Below, one piece after another: positions 7,776 to 16,850 of a stretch of 57,348 nt of DNA (within the stretch, counting starts at the first letter, position 1; every line of letters begins with the position of its first letter). Both the position numbers and the translations under genes were made by a program. The notes under the pieces were generated by a model that did no database searches, had not been told where the DNA came from, and was given only the letters and a program-made list of their open reading frames with translations. This stretch comes from a bacterium TMED88 (GTDB lineage: Bacteria; Myxococcota_A; UBA9160; UBA4427). The stretch is from positions 1-57,348 of the forward strand of contig NHEP01000236.1 in the NCBI GenBank assembly GCA_002171515.1. The letters run 5' to 3'.

Positions 7776-10442
7776 GTGGGGTCCCGTTGTCGGGTCCGGT
7801 TCGACGCGAGGGCGCCGGACTTCCTTGAATGGGGGCGAGTTGAATTGGTCGTGCGGCGAATTGTCGGAAGCTTTGGGGTGTTCATAGGTCTGCTCCTGAC
7901 GGGTGTGGGGCTGTTGGCCTGTGCACCGGAACTGGGCGTCGATTGGGGGGGTGAACGAACGCTTGAGCTCTTGGCTCGAGAAGCGGATCGAGCCTTCAAC
8001 GCGATGGGAGGCCCGCCGCTCGAAGAGATCAGTCGAAGTTCGCTTTTTGAGTCCTCGCTCCGCTTTGCTTGGCTGCCCATTGGGGTGCTGATGGGGGTGG
8101 TGGGTTTCACGTGGGCGCGTCGCGGGCAACCCGAGCCCCCGTCGTTTGCCGAGACACTCTCTCCGGTCACAGGTGCGGTGCCCCAGACGCGTCGGGCTCG
8201 TCGGCTGCTTTTGAAGTCCGCGGCGTCGCTTCGAAAGCGAGGTGCGTTTGAAGAGGCGGCCGAGATGCTTTGGCATGGGGGCGAACTCGACCGGGCCGCA
8301 GACTATTTTATCGAGTCCGACGAGCTGCTCCGCGCGGCTGAAATTCGGCAGGATCAGAATCGCTTCACGGAAGCGGCTGAGCTGTATGTCCAAGCCGGGG
8401 ATTTTGAGTCGGCCGGTCGTGTCTTCGCTGAACAAGAAGAATGGAGCCACGCCGCGGAATGCCTTGAGAAGGCGCAAGTTTTCAGTGGGGCCGCCGAGCT
8501 TTATGAAAAGGCTGAACTCTGGAGTCGCGCAGCCGAGTGCTACGGCGCTGTGGAGTTCAGCCAACAGGCGGCGGACTGTTGGGTGAAAGCGGAGAATTGG
8601 GGGGCGGCGGCTGAGGCCCTTGAGGGGGTATTCGGCGAGCAAATCGCTAAAGCCAAGTCGGATCCCGACGAATGGAAGGCGCTGCAGCGCCGGGCGCGAC
8701 AGATGGCCGCTCTCTTTCAGCGCGCCGAGCGTTCCGCTGCGGGCCTCCCGTTCCTCGAGGCGGCTCACTGCTGGCACGAAGCGGGGGAACTCGCCCAAGC
8801 TTTGGAGCGACCCACTGAGGCCGCCGATTTTTTTTCTCGCGCAGGTCGATTGGACGATGCGGCCGAGGCTCTTAGGCGCACCGGGGACAAGGCTTCCGCT
8901 GCTCGCTTGCTCGGCGATCATCATCGAGAAGCCGGCCGGCTGTCCGAAGCGGCGGAGTGCTTGCGAGAGGCCGGTGATCTCGGAGAAGCCGGTGACCTGT
9001 ATCGGCAGCTTGAGAAATTCGATCAGGCTGGAGCATGTTACGCGGAGCAAGGCGACTGGTCGTCCGCCGCCGAAATGTACCGCGCCGGAGACGACCGCCC
9101 CCGCGCGGCAGAATGTTACGAGCGCGCTGGCTGCATGACCGAGGCCGCCGAGTGCTGGGCGCTCGAGGGGCAGTTTTTAAAAGAAGCTGAATTGCTCCTG
9201 GCCGCGGGAGAATTTCTGCGAGCGGGGGAGGGCTACCATCGAGAAGGCCGGGACGAAGAGGCGATCTCAGCGCTGCAGCAGGTCGCGCCCGATGACGTGG
9301 GTCGGGCCAAAGCGGCGGCACTCCTCGCCGATATTTTTCATGCCCGGGGTCAGCTGTCTCTCGCGATCCTTCAATTGGAGCACGCGGTCGGCGAAGGTGA
9401 AGTCGAGCGGTCGAGCTTGCCGGGCTTTTATGCCCTCGCCGGCCTTTTGGAAGAAGAGGGCCACGCCAGTCGCGCGTTGGAGATCTACGAAAAAATTCTT
9501 GCGGTGGATTATGGGTATCAGGACGTTCAGGGTCGTCTTGCCCGGCTCAAGGCCTTGGTGGCTGAAAACGCGGGTATTTCCGGGGGCGGGGTTGAGGCGG
9601 CTGCGGCGGAACACAGCGAAGCCTCTTTGGCTGAGGCTTTGTCCCGCGAGGGGGGCCGCTATCAGATTCTCGGCGAGCTGGGTCGGGGTGGGATGGGGAT
9701 CGTGTACAAAGCTCAGGATACGGCGCTTGATCGCGTGGTGGCCTTCAAGGTTTTACCCGACACGGTGAAAGAGAACCCTCAAGCTGTAACGAACTTCATG
9801 CGCGAGGCGCGGGCCGCCGCCAAGCTCAATCACCCCAGTATCGTGACCGTATATGATACCGGCGAGCAAGATGGTCACTACTACATCGCCATGGAATATG
9901 TGGACGGGACCACGATCAAAGAGATTCTTCGTAGAAAGGGAAAGATCTCCGCGGCAGGGATCCTCCACGTCACGGTGCAGATTTGCGAAGCGCTGGCCTA
10001 CGCCCATGAAAAAAAGCTGGCCCACCGCGATATTAAGCCTGCGAATATGATGTGGACGCGTGACAAGAAGGCCAAGATCATGGATTTTGGTTTGGCCAAA
10101 GTAGTTGAAGAGGTTCGCAATCACACAACGGTGGTTGCTGGAACGCCTTACTACATGAGCCCGGAGCAAACTCTGGGTAAAAACGTCGACCTTCGAACGG
10201 ACATCTATTCACTCGGCGCGACCATGTTCGAAATGGCTACAGGGACCGTGCCCTTTAAAGAAGGCAATATTCCCTACCACCATGTGCATACGCCGGCCCC
10301 GGACGTGCGGGCGATGCGCCCGGATTTGCCCCTGGTCATTGTCCATATGATCCAGAGGTGTTTGGCCAAAGATCCCGCGGATCGATATCAATCGGCCCGA
10401 GAGATTCTGGATGAAATTCGGGGATCGATCGCGCAGGCCTGA
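7776..10442 (+). CDS. membrane-anchored helical-repeat protein with C-terminal Ser/Thr protein kinase
   Basis: 888 residues. Two hydrophobic segments lie near the N-terminus: about 29-48, ending LLAC, a weak lipobox-like site, and about 94-112. Residues about 140-590 are a long array of short Ala/Glu-rich helical units (recurring forms AAECYERAG, AAELYEKAE, AADFFSRAG), TPR/SEL-like but with a shorter period of about 20. The kinase domain starts at about Tyr629: glycine loop LGRGGMGIVYKA, Lys in VVAFKVL, HRDIKPANM catalytic loop, MDFGLAKV, and GTPYYMSPEQ. All catalytic residues are present. In most bacterial Hanks kinases the kinase is N-terminal, so this order is reversed. GTG 7776 has AGGA upstream; TTG 7845 or GTG 7851 are alternatives. 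It sits between ruvB and lpxC. Substrate unknown. Confidence 0.85.
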   Translation: MGSRCRVRFDARAPDFLEWGRVELVVRRIVGSFGVFIGLLLTGVGLLACAPELGVDWGGERTLELLAREADRAFNAMGGPPLEEISRSSLFESSLRFAWLPIGVLMGVVGFTWARRGQPEPPSFAETLSPVTGAVPQTRRARRLLLKSAASLRKRGAFEEAAEMLWHGGELDRAADYFIESDELLRAAEIRQDQNRFTEAAELYVQAGDFESAGRVFAEQEEWSHAAECLEKAQVFSGAAELYEKAELWSRAAECYGAVEFSQQAADCWVKAENWGAAAEALEGVFGEQIAKAKSDPDEWKALQRRARQMAALFQRAERSAAGLPFLEAAHCWHEAGELAQALERPTEAADFFSRAGRLDDAAEALRRTGDKASAARLLGDHHREAGRLSEAAECLREAGDLGEAGDLYRQLEKFDQAGACYAEQGDWSSAAEMYRAGDDRPRAAECYERAGCMTEAAECWALEGQFLKEAELLLAAGEFLRAGEGYHREGRDEEAISALQQVAPDDVGRAKAAALLADIFHARGQLSLAILQLEHAVGEGEVERSSLPGFYALAGLLEEEGHASRALEIYEKILAVDYGYQDVQGRLARLKALVAENAGISGGGVEAAAAEHSEASLAEALSREGGRYQILGELGRGGMGIVYKAQDTALDRVVAFKVLPDTVKENPQAVTNFMREARAAAKLNHPSIVTVYDTGEQDGHYYIAMEYVDGTTIKEILRRKGKISAAGILHVTVQICEALAYAHEKKLAHRDIKPANMMWTRDKKAKIMDFGLAKVVEEVRNHTTVVAGTPYYMSPEQTLGKNVDLRTDIYSLGATMFEMATGTVPFKEGNIPYHHVHTPAPDVRAMRPDLPLVIVHMIQRCLAKDPADRYQSAREILDEIRGSIAQA

Positions 10443-10533
10443 GAGGGTCCGAGTGGCCCTGAATTCGTTTCGAGCCGCTCTTCGCAGTACCCTGGTGGGG
10501 TCTAAGTTGTCGATCCGGCGGGGGAAGAAGAAC

Positions 10534-11379
10534 GTGAGACGAACGATCGTCGGCGAGCGGCGCCTCGATGGGGTTGGGCTTCACACGGGACGTTCGGCTT
10601 CGCTTCAGATGCGGTCGGGTTCTCCGGGGTCCGGGATCATTTTTCGGGTTCTCTGGGGCGAAGAGGTTTACGAGATCCCCGCAAGGCTTGATGCCGTCGT
10701 GGGCCAACGAAACGCCACGAGCCTGGGGCGGGGCGATGTCAGGATCGATACGGTCGAGCACCTGTTGGCCAGTGTCTCCATGATGGGACTTGATGATTTG
10801 ATCATCGATCTTCAAGGGGGTGAGCCCCCCGCGGCGGACGGAAGCGCCGCGCCCTTGCTCAAAGCTTTGGAAGCGGGGGAGACCCGGGTCGAAGTCGGCC
10901 CGCGCCCGGAGATTCAACTTCGAGAAGAAGTGATGTTCAAAGACGGTGACGTGGAGGTGTATGCGGCGCCTTCACCGAACTTTTCAGTTGAGTACACGGT
11001 GGACTTTGATACGAGGGCCATCGGTCGTCAGACGATCTCATTTTTTAATTTGGATCTCGAAACGTTCCGGGAGGAGATCGCTCCGGCCCGAACTTTCGGC
11101 TTTATGCGGGATTTTGAGGCGCTACGGGCTGCGGGCTTGGCGGGTGGGGCCTCTTTGGACAACGTTGTGGTGATTGATGGAGATCGAATCCTTAATGCAT
11201 CGGGCGTTCGGTGGCCCGACGAATTCGTTCGCCACAAGGTCTTGGATCTGATTGGGGACTTGGCGCTGCTGGGGGCGCCCCTCCGCGCGCATCTGCGCGT
11301 CGTGCGCGGCGGGCACGCGGCCCATCATGCATGGATGCGAGCCTTACGAGCCCGTCCATCGGCGTGGGGCTGGGCCTGA
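10534..11379 (+). CDS. lpxC: UDP-3-O-acyl-N-acetylglucosamine deacetylase
   Basis: LpxC is the zinc enzyme that commits UDP-acyl-GlcNAc to lipid A. The usual marks are present: GVGLHTG near the N-terminus, the zinc ligand His in DTVEHLLAS, the EIAPARTFGFMRD stretch, and VRHKVLDLIGDLALLG with the second-domain His/Asp ligands. I chose GTG 10534 because a purine-rich ggggaagaag lies just before it and the protein then begins directly with RRTIVGERRLDGVGLHTG. The frame stays open to 10411, but that would overlap the kinase gene and add 41 residues foreign to the family. The result, 281 residues, is slightly short because the C-terminal tail is trimmed. Confidence 0.93.
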   Translation: MRRTIVGERRLDGVGLHTGRSASLQMRSGSPGSGIIFRVLWGEEVYEIPARLDAVVGQRNATSLGRGDVRIDTVEHLLASVSMMGLDDLIIDLQGGEPPAADGSAAPLLKALEAGETRVEVGPRPEIQLREEVMFKDGDVEVYAAPSPNFSVEYTVDFDTRAIGRQTISFFNLDLETFREEIAPARTFGFMRDFEALRAAGLAGGASLDNVVVIDGDRILNASGVRWPDEFVRHKVLDLIGDLALLGAPLRAHLRVVRGGHAAHHAWMRALRARPSAWGWA

Positions 11380-11434
11380 ACATCCCCCGCTGGGTTGAGG
11401 CGGCGGACAGCGGGGCGAGGCCAGCCGGTCAGGA

Positions 11435-11944
11435 TCACCCGCCGCGGAAAGAAGTCACTCGAATGGCCACCGGTGTGCGGTAGTACCCTGTCGAGCCGCT
11501 GAAGAGGGTTCCCGAAAGGCGGATCCTTTTGCCGACGAGGGGCGTCAAGCTCGATCTCCTTTCCTTGGGAATCGACAGCTGAATCTCAGTCATCCCGTGA
11601 TGGCTTTTGCGAGGGAGGCTGCTCTCGAGGTCTTCGCTGACGCACACCGCTTCTTCGAGCCGAACGAAGTAAACGGGTTCTGCGAAGTCACCTTTTGCAA
11701 TGTTTCGGTAAGAGGGCGGCCCGGGGAGTTCTCGCATCTCGAGCTCGCCGACGAGTGTGACCGGGTCCGGTTCCCAGGGAAGGCATCGCGCGCTGGCGCT
11801 TGCGGGTAGCCACAGCAGGGCGAGGATCAGAGAGGATCCCGTCAGGACTTGTTGGGGAGAGAGCGGGCGAAGCGCTTGCCGAGGATGGGCTTCGATGACG
11901 TTTTGCAAGGTGGGTTCTCCGGAGGGCGCATCAAGGGGGCGCAC
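11435..11944 (-). CDS. exported DUF4431-like hypothetical protein
   Basis: 169 residues from a GTG. A hydrophobic stretch, SSLILALLWLPASASA (about 37-52), looks like a signal peptide, but it has a long n-region, so the true start may be later. The mature part has CLPWEPDPVTLVGEL, a central YFVRLEEAVCVSED with a second Cys, and a C-terminal VGKRIRLSGTLFSGSTGYYRTPV. That pattern matches small periplasmic DUF4431 proteins of unknown function; the two Cys could form a disulfide. It converges with lpxC, leaving 55 nt between the stops. Confidence 0.6.
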   Translation of the reverse strand: MRPLDAPSGEPTLQNVIEAHPRQALRPLSPQQVLTGSSLILALLWLPASASARCLPWEPDPVTLVGELEMRELPGPPSYRNIAKGDFAEPVYFVRLEEAVCVSEDLESSLPRKSHHGMTEIQLSIPKERRSSLTPLVGKRIRLSGTLFSGSTGYYRTPVAIRVTSFRGG

Positions 11945-12082
11945 CCATTTCTGTGGTCAACAGTCCCGGATTCTACGCGGTTTGATTGCCCTGACCCATC
12001 CCAGCGCTCCTTCGCAAGGTTCTGAGGACATTTGGTGTAATTTGGCGGAGTTGGCGCTTGCACGTTGAGGCTGGGGGGCAGG

Positions 12083-12598
12083 ATGCACAGGGAGCCGTTC
12101 GACCTCATCGAGGGTTGGCCGGACAACGGTGGGGAAGGACTCCGTCCGGGCGATCTCGACAGGTTGCTCGCTTTGTTGGAGTCCATCCAACCCGGGTCTT
12201 GGTCAATGGATCAACTTCGGAACGAAAGATCACGGTCCGACGGCCTTGGGGTGTGGACCTGTCGTGGGAAGGTTGCGGTGGCGGCTCTCTTGGGCCGCAT
12301 CATCGTTGACGAACTCCACATCTTGGAGTTGGTCACAGCCATCGCCGATCGTCGTCAGGGCTTAGCGAAGCGGCTGCTCGCGCGGGCCTTCATGCTTGCG
12401 GGTCGGCGGGGCTGCTCGCGGGCCTTGCTTGAGCTCCGGGCGTCGAACCATGTGGCCCAGCGCCTCTATGAGTCCGTGGGATTCGTGGTCGTCGGGGCGC
12501 GGCCGCGCTATTACGGGGACGGCGAGGCGGCCCTTCTGATGACTCGCCCTTTCGATGAGGTGGAAAGAGGGACGCCGGATGGAGAATCGATCCTTTGA
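12083..12598 (+). CDS. GNAT N-acetyltransferase, RimI-like
   Basis: 171 residues. The acetyl-CoA-binding motif A appears as ELVTAIADRRQGLAKRLLARAF (the RxxGxA/G signature is RRQGLAK), followed by LLELRASNHVAQRLYESVGF, the RimI pattern in which N and Y shape the site. RimI-type enzymes acetylate protein N-termini, classically ribosomal protein S18; whether this one does is not known. ATG 12083 is preceded by GGGGGGCAGG; a TTG at 12065 is less likely. Its stop overlaps the TTG start of pyrK. Confidence 0.82.
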   Translation: MHREPFDLIEGWPDNGGEGLRPGDLDRLLALLESIQPGSWSMDQLRNERSRSDGLGVWTCRGKVAVAALLGRIIVDELHILELVTAIADRRQGLAKRLLARAFMLAGRRGCSRALLELRASNHVAQRLYESVGFVVVGARPRYYGDGEAALLMTRPFDEVERGTPDGESIL

Positions 12599-13440
12599 CT
12601 GAGTCCCCCGCTCTAAACGGCTCCCCGATTCGGACCCGAGCGACCGTGATCGAAAACCGAGCGGACGGCGGAGGGGGCTTCTGTTTAACGCTCGCCGTGT
12701 CGGGCTGGCCGGGGGCCTTGCCGGGCCAGTTCGTCATGCTGTCGGCGGGCCCCCGTACGGCTGTCGAACGCTGGGACCCATTGCTGCCGCGCCCCATGGC
12801 GATTTATCGTGGCCATCAGCCGGGTTCCGCCGGAGAGAGCACTGAGATCCAGGTCCTCTATAAGGCCACGGGTGCGGGAACGCGCCTGCTCGCCGAAGCC
12901 TTGCCAGGGCAGTTGGTGCGAGTGGTTGGGCCTCTCGGGGTCGGTTTCCCGTCGCCGAGCTCTGGGCAACGGGTGTGCCTCGTCGGCGGGGGAACCGGGA
13001 CGGCTTCTCTCTATGAGTGGGCGGTGCGGTGCGCCCGCAAGCAGCCTGTGAGCGTGCTCCTGGGAGCCCGCCGCGCTCAAGAGCTGATCGGGCTTGAGGA
13101 TTTTGAAGCCTTGGACGTTGACCTGCGCTGCGCGACGGAGGATGGGTCGCTGGGGACAGCCGGCCGGGTGACGGCGCTTTTGGAACCCCTGCTGGCAGAC
13201 GTGAAGCCCGAGGAGATGTCGCTCTACGTCTGCGGTCCAACGCCGATGATGCGGGCTTGCTCGGAGAGAGCGTCTCGAGCGGGTATCCGTTGCATTGTTT
13301 CCCTCGAGAACAACATGGCCTGCGGGTTTGGGGTCTGCCTGGGCTGTGCGGTCCCTCTGACGGAGGGGGGTTTTTCGTTGGTGTGCAAAGCGGGTCCGAT
13401 TTACGATGCCCGCGAAGTGGATTGGGCGGGCTTGCCATGA
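12595..13440 (+). CDS. pyrK: dihydroorotate dehydrogenase electron transfer subunit
   Basis: 281 residues. The N-terminal FAD-binding barrel has LLPRPMAIYR, the NAD-binding half has CLVGGGTGTASLYEWA and YVCGPTPMMRA, and the C-terminus carries four Cys for the [2Fe-2S] cluster (CGFGVCLGC and a later VCKAGP). PyrK passes electrons from PyrD to NAD+. The only in-frame start is a TTG (12595) inside the 4-nt overlap with the acetyltransferase stop, so it is translationally coupled. It overlaps pyrD by 4 nt (ATGA). Confidence 0.92.
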   Translation: MTESPALNGSPIRTRATVIENRADGGGGFCLTLAVSGWPGALPGQFVMLSAGPRTAVERWDPLLPRPMAIYRGHQPGSAGESTEIQVLYKATGAGTRLLAEALPGQLVRVVGPLGVGFPSPSSGQRVCLVGGGTGTASLYEWAVRCARKQPVSVLLGARRAQELIGLEDFEALDVDLRCATEDGSLGTAGRVTALLEPLLADVKPEEMSLYVCGPTPMMRACSERASRAGIRCIVSLENNMACGFGVCLGCAVPLTEGGFSLVCKAGPIYDAREVDWAGLP

Positions 13441-14372
13441 TCCAAGCTGTTGATACTTCTGTTGAATTCGCCGGTATTCCGCTTCGGAATCCGGTCCTCA
13501 CTGCGTCCGGGACCTTTGGCTACGGGACTGAATTCGCGCCCTTCCTCGACCTTCGCCGGATCGGCGGCTTCGTGGGAAAGAGCCTGACCCTCGAACCTCG
13601 ATTCGGGAATCCTCCCCCCCGAATCGCCGAGACACCCTCTGGAATGCTGAATGCGATCAGCATCGAGAATATCGGCGTCGACGCTTTCTTGAACGAAGCG
13701 CTGCCGGCTCTCCCGGATGGGGTTGTGGTCATCGCCAGTTGCTTTGGCACCGACCCCGAGGACTACGCGCGCTTGGCCCAACGCCTTTCGGACTCCCCGC
13801 GGGTCGCTGGCGTGGAAATCAATGCCTCTTGTCCCCACGTCAAGAGTGGAGGGATTGAGTTTGGTCAGGACCCCAAGCTGCTGGGCGAGCTGGTGGGGCG
13901 AGTGCGGGAGCGTGTCTCGGGGCCGTTGATCGTCAAACTCTCCCCGAATGTGACTCGCATTGCCCCGATGGCCGAGGCTTGCCAAGAGGCGGGTGCCGAC
14001 GGGGTCACCCTCATCAACACGATTCAGTCGATGGAAGTGGACGTGGAGACGCGTCGGCCGGTGTTGTCGAATGTCCTCGGGGGACTGTCGGGCCCCGCCA
14101 TTCGGCCCATTGCCCTCCGGATGGTCTGGCAGGCCAGTCGAGCCGTAGACCTACCGATTTGCGGAGTGGGTGGAATTACCAGCGCGGAAGATGCGATCAA
14201 GTTCCTCCTATGCGGCGCCACGGCGGTTCAGGTGGGGACGACCAACTACATCAACCCCATGGCGGCGGGGGAGATCGCCGACGGGATTCTCCAGTATGCC
14301 GAGCGCCATGGCGTTTCGCGCGTTACGGACCTGATCGGAGCTCTGGAAGTGAACTCGCCCTCGGCTTCCTGA
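13437..14372 (+). CDS. pyrD: dihydroorotate dehydrogenase, catalytic subunit (type 1B)
   Basis: 311 residues. This is the FMN TIM-barrel enzyme of pyrimidine synthesis. The active-site Cys is in INASCPHVKSGG, the class 1 signature; GKSLTLEPRFGNPPPR and GVGGITSAEDAIKFL bind FMN and phosphate. Class 1B enzymes need PyrK, which is encoded just upstream with a 4-nt overlap, so start 13437 is secure. The frame runs open to 13257 inside pyrK, but that extension is a shadow. Confidence 0.95.
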   Translation: MIQAVDTSVEFAGIPLRNPVLTASGTFGYGTEFAPFLDLRRIGGFVGKSLTLEPRFGNPPPRIAETPSGMLNAISIENIGVDAFLNEALPALPDGVVVIASCFGTDPEDYARLAQRLSDSPRVAGVEINASCPHVKSGGIEFGQDPKLLGELVGRVRERVSGPLIVKLSPNVTRIAPMAEACQEAGADGVTLINTIQSMEVDVETRRPVLSNVLGGLSGPAIRPIALRMVWQASRAVDLPICGVGGITSAEDAIKFLLCGATAVQVGTTNYINPMAAGEIADGILQYAERHGVSRVTDLIGALEVNSPSAS

Positions 14373-14834
14373 GTTGCCTTTCGGCCTCAAATCACATACA
14401 TTGCGCGGGCTTACGCGGCTAATTCCCGGTTTTTTTGAGTGATTTGAAAGGGACCGGAACGGCTGCGGGGTGTTTTCGCTCTCATTCGATTTGGCAAAAA
14501 GCGGGCGGGGTTTCGGGCTGAGCTCGGAGCGCGAGGGTCCACTTTTGCCGTATCACGCTGCTGACGGCTGCTCATGAAGGCAGATTTTCCGCAACGTGAC
14601 TGGAGGAATGGAGCGCGGGAGCGAAGGAAAGAGAACGTACGAGTCCGGTCTCGGCCGGGGTTCGGAAAGGCGGACTCGAGTCCGCTTTTTTTGTTTGGAG
14701 AGACAAGGGACGAGGAGAGCCGGGCCCGAGCGTTGATCGGGGGCGGACTGAAAAAGAAGTGAGCTGAAGCGGGCAGAGGTCCCACTCAGCTGAACATAGA
14801 ACCACTGAACAAAGAACGAAGAGGGGGTTCGGCC
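14373..14834 (+). other. 462-nt non-coding leader region upstream of rimP-nusA-infB
   Basis: No convincing gene. A 62-codon frame (14574-14762) exists but lacks a ribosome site and family resemblance. The main content is a strong intrinsic terminator near 14670 with a competing upstream stem. Purine-rich sequence (gaagaggggg) before 14835 is the rimP ribosome site. A short stem at about 14402-14415 before a T-run near 14431 may be a weak pyrD terminator. I could not pick a convincing promoter. Confidence 0.6.
14640..14692 (+). terminator. intrinsic terminator with mutually exclusive alternative stem (attenuator candidate)
   Basis: Terminator: the palindrome gcggactcgagtccgc (14670-14685), preceded by AAAG and followed by seven T (14686-14692), giving a GC stem with a TCGA loop extended by A-U pairs. 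Alternative: cgagtccg at 14640-14647 is perfectly complementary to cggactcg at 14671-14678, so an 8-bp upstream stem would consume the left arm of the terminator and block it. It lies 143 nt before rimP. This is the layout of a transcription attenuator; the trigger is unknown. Confidence 0.65.
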
Positions 14835-15479
14835 GTGTACGCGGACATCCCTGAAAAAATACGCGGGCTGATCGAGCCGGTGGTGGAGGATCACGGTTAC
14901 GAACTGATGAACGTCGAAACGCTGCACGGCCGTCAGTCCGTGTTGCTGCGGATCACGATCGATAGTCGCCTGGGCGACGGCAGAGTGAAGGTCGATGATG
15001 TCGCAGCAGTTTCGCGTGAAATCGAGACAAACCTCGATGCAGCAGATGCCGTAGAAAGCGTGTATCGGTTGGAGGTTTCATCCCCCGGGCTTGATCGAAT
15101 GCTGGCTCGGGAAAAAGACTTTTCGGCGGCATGTGGTCGCCAAGTGAACATCAAAACGCGCCGACCCCTCGACGGGCGGCGGAGATTCAAAGGAGGGCTA
15201 GTCGACTTCCGGGACGGGAGAATCGTGTTGGAGGTGGCGGGGGATCGGGGAGTCGAAGAGACAGCGATCGCCTTTGACGACATTGAAAAAGCCAATGTCG
15301 TTTACGCATTCAGCAGTGAGGACTTTGTGAGTACGACCGAGGACGGAGCCGATGCCGCAGCGACCGAAAATCGCCAGCGGCCGGGTCGCCAAAGCCGAGA
15401 GCGAAAGGGACGAGCCACTGTGGCGCGCCCATCGCGCCGCGGGGCGAGCAAGAGCCGTCAGAGTCGAACGGACGATTGA
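14835..15479 (+). CDS. rimP: ribosome maturation factor RimP
   Basis: 214 residues, longer than the usual 150-160. The core is typical: IRGLIEPVVEDHGYELMNVE, then VDDVAAVSREIETNLDAAD and YRLEVSSPGLDRML, followed by an Sm-like barrel (RQVNIKTRRPLDGRRRFKGGLV). RimP aids maturation of the 30S subunit. The extra C-terminal 50 residues are basic and low-complexity (Arg, Ser, Gln, Gly), probably disordered RNA-contacting sequence. The start is GTG with a gaagaggggg site. It is first in the nusA-infB operon, as in many bacteria. Confidence 0.93.
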   Translation: MYADIPEKIRGLIEPVVEDHGYELMNVETLHGRQSVLLRITIDSRLGDGRVKVDDVAAVSREIETNLDAADAVESVYRLEVSSPGLDRMLAREKDFSAACGRQVNIKTRRPLDGRRRFKGGLVDFRDGRIVLEVAGDRGVEETAIAFDDIEKANVVYAFSSEDFVSTTEDGADAAATENRQRPGRQSRERKGRATVARPSRRGASKSRQSRTDD

Positions 15480-15491
15480 CTGGAGCGAAGC

Positions 15492-16850
15492 ATGTTCGGC
15501 GTGAATTTGAAACGTGAAATTGATCAGATTGCCAAGGACAAGGGCATCGACGGCGATGAAATCATCGGCGCGCTCGAAGAGGCAATGAAGCAGGCTGCCC
15601 GCAAGCGGCATGGTCAAGACAAGGAAATTGAAGCCCGCTTCAATGACGAGCTGGGTGAAATTGAGCTGTTTGAGTTCCGCGAGGTCGTCGAGCGCATCAC
15701 GGACCCGGAAACGCAGGTGGCCATCGAGGTGGCCCACCGCGACTACGATCCCGATGCGGAGGTCGGTGACGAAATCGGCGTCAAGATGGACACGTCGGAT
15801 TTTGGACGCATCCTCGCGCAGACAGCCAAGCAGGTGATCATTCAGCGGATTCGAGATGCCGAACGCGACCAGACCTTTGACGAGTACAGCGATCGCTCGG
15901 GAGAGGTCGTCAATGGGATCGTCCGACGTTTCGAGAAAGGCGCCATCATCGTCGATCTCGGTCGGGCGGAAGCCATCTTGCCGGCCAAAGAGCAGGTGCC
16001 CCGTGAAAGCTATCGCCCGGGCGATCGAATTCGGGCCTATGTGATTGACGTCACCAAGGCGACTCGTGGGCCTCAAATTATTTTGTCCCGGGCTTGCCTC
16101 GAGATGCTGACGAAGCTCTTTGAGCAGGAAGTCCCGGAGATGTATGAGAAGATCGTGACGATTGAATCCGCTTCTCGCGAGCCGGGTGGCCGGTCTAAGA
16201 TTGCGGTTTCCTCCCGGGATGGTGATGTCGATCCGGTGGGTGCATGCGTCGGGATGAAGGGCAGTCGCGTGCAAGCCGTCGTTCAAGAACTGCGCGGGGA
16301 GAGGATTGATATCGTGCCCTGGAGTCCGGATCCGGCACGATATGTCTGTAGTGCGCTCTCTCCCGCCCAAGTTTCAAAAGTCATCATCGACGAGGAAACC
16401 AAGTCGATGGATGTGATTGTTCCCGACGATCAGCTGTCGCTGGCGATTGGTCGACGCGGTCAAAATGTCCGACTCGCCGTTCAGCTGACCAATTGGAAAA
16501 TCGACATTAAGAGCGAATCCAAGATGAAGGAAATTGCCGAGTGGCTCTCCAGGGCTGTTTCGGTGGTCGAGGGCTGCGGCGATCCAGAAGCAGATCTCTT
16601 GCTGCAGCAGGGCGTGACGAGCCTAGAGGACTTGGCGGACTGCCAGATTGAATTGTTGACCTCGCTTCCTGGGATCGACGATGACGGCGCTTCGCAGATT
16701 CGAGATCGCGCTCGCGAGTTGGCGGTGGAAAAAATTGAGCACGAGGAGAAGCTTCGGGTCGAAGCCGCCGCGAGCGGCGAAGTCGCCGAAGCGGGTGAAG
16801 CGTCGAATCCGGCGGCAGAGGCGGGCGAAAGGCCCGCGGACATGGAGTGA
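15492..16850 (+). CDS. nusA: transcription termination/antitermination factor NusA
   Basis: 452 residues. Order: N-terminal RNA-polymerase-binding domain (about 1-125), S1 domain (GEVVNGIVRRFEKGAIIVDLGRAEAILP), KH1 and KH2 (GACVGMKGSRVQAVVQELRGERID and LAIGRRGQNVRLAVQLT). A short C-terminal helix-hairpin-helix-like part (GVTSLEDLADCQIELLTSLPGID) and an acidic Ala/Glu tail follow. It controls RNA polymerase pausing and termination, so it is a candidate effector for the terminator in its own leader. It ends directly before the infB ATG. Confidence 0.96.
   Translation: MFGVNLKREIDQIAKDKGIDGDEIIGALEEAMKQAARKRHGQDKEIEARFNDELGEIELFEFREVVERITDPETQVAIEVAHRDYDPDAEVGDEIGVKMDTSDFGRILAQTAKQVIIQRIRDAERDQTFDEYSDRSGEVVNGIVRRFEKGAIIVDLGRAEAILPAKEQVPRESYRPGDRIRAYVIDVTKATRGPQIILSRACLEMLTKLFEQEVPEMYEKIVTIESASREPGGRSKIAVSSRDGDVDPVGACVGMKGSRVQAVVQELRGERIDIVPWSPDPARYVCSALSPAQVSKVIIDEETKSMDVIVPDDQLSLAIGRRGQNVRLAVQLTNWKIDIKSESKMKEIAEWLSRAVSVVEGCGDPEADLLLQQGVTSLEDLADCQIELLTSLPGIDDDGASQIRDRARELAVEKIEHEEKLRVEAAASGEVAEAGEASNPAAEAGERPADME

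Noticed and set aside
7773-9050. A 425-codon open frame opposite the repeat-kinase
   Set aside because: Antisense shadow of biased codons in an Ala/Glu-rich repeat; no family resemblance and the kinase strand is clearly coding.
14574-14762. A 62-codon frame in the rimP leader as a leader peptide
   Set aside because: No ribosome site, no codon run typical of attenuation peptides, and it reads through the terminator structure.
15198-16370. A 390-codon frame antisense to rimP/nusA
   Set aside because: Lies fully under two conserved genes; GC-rich codon shadow.
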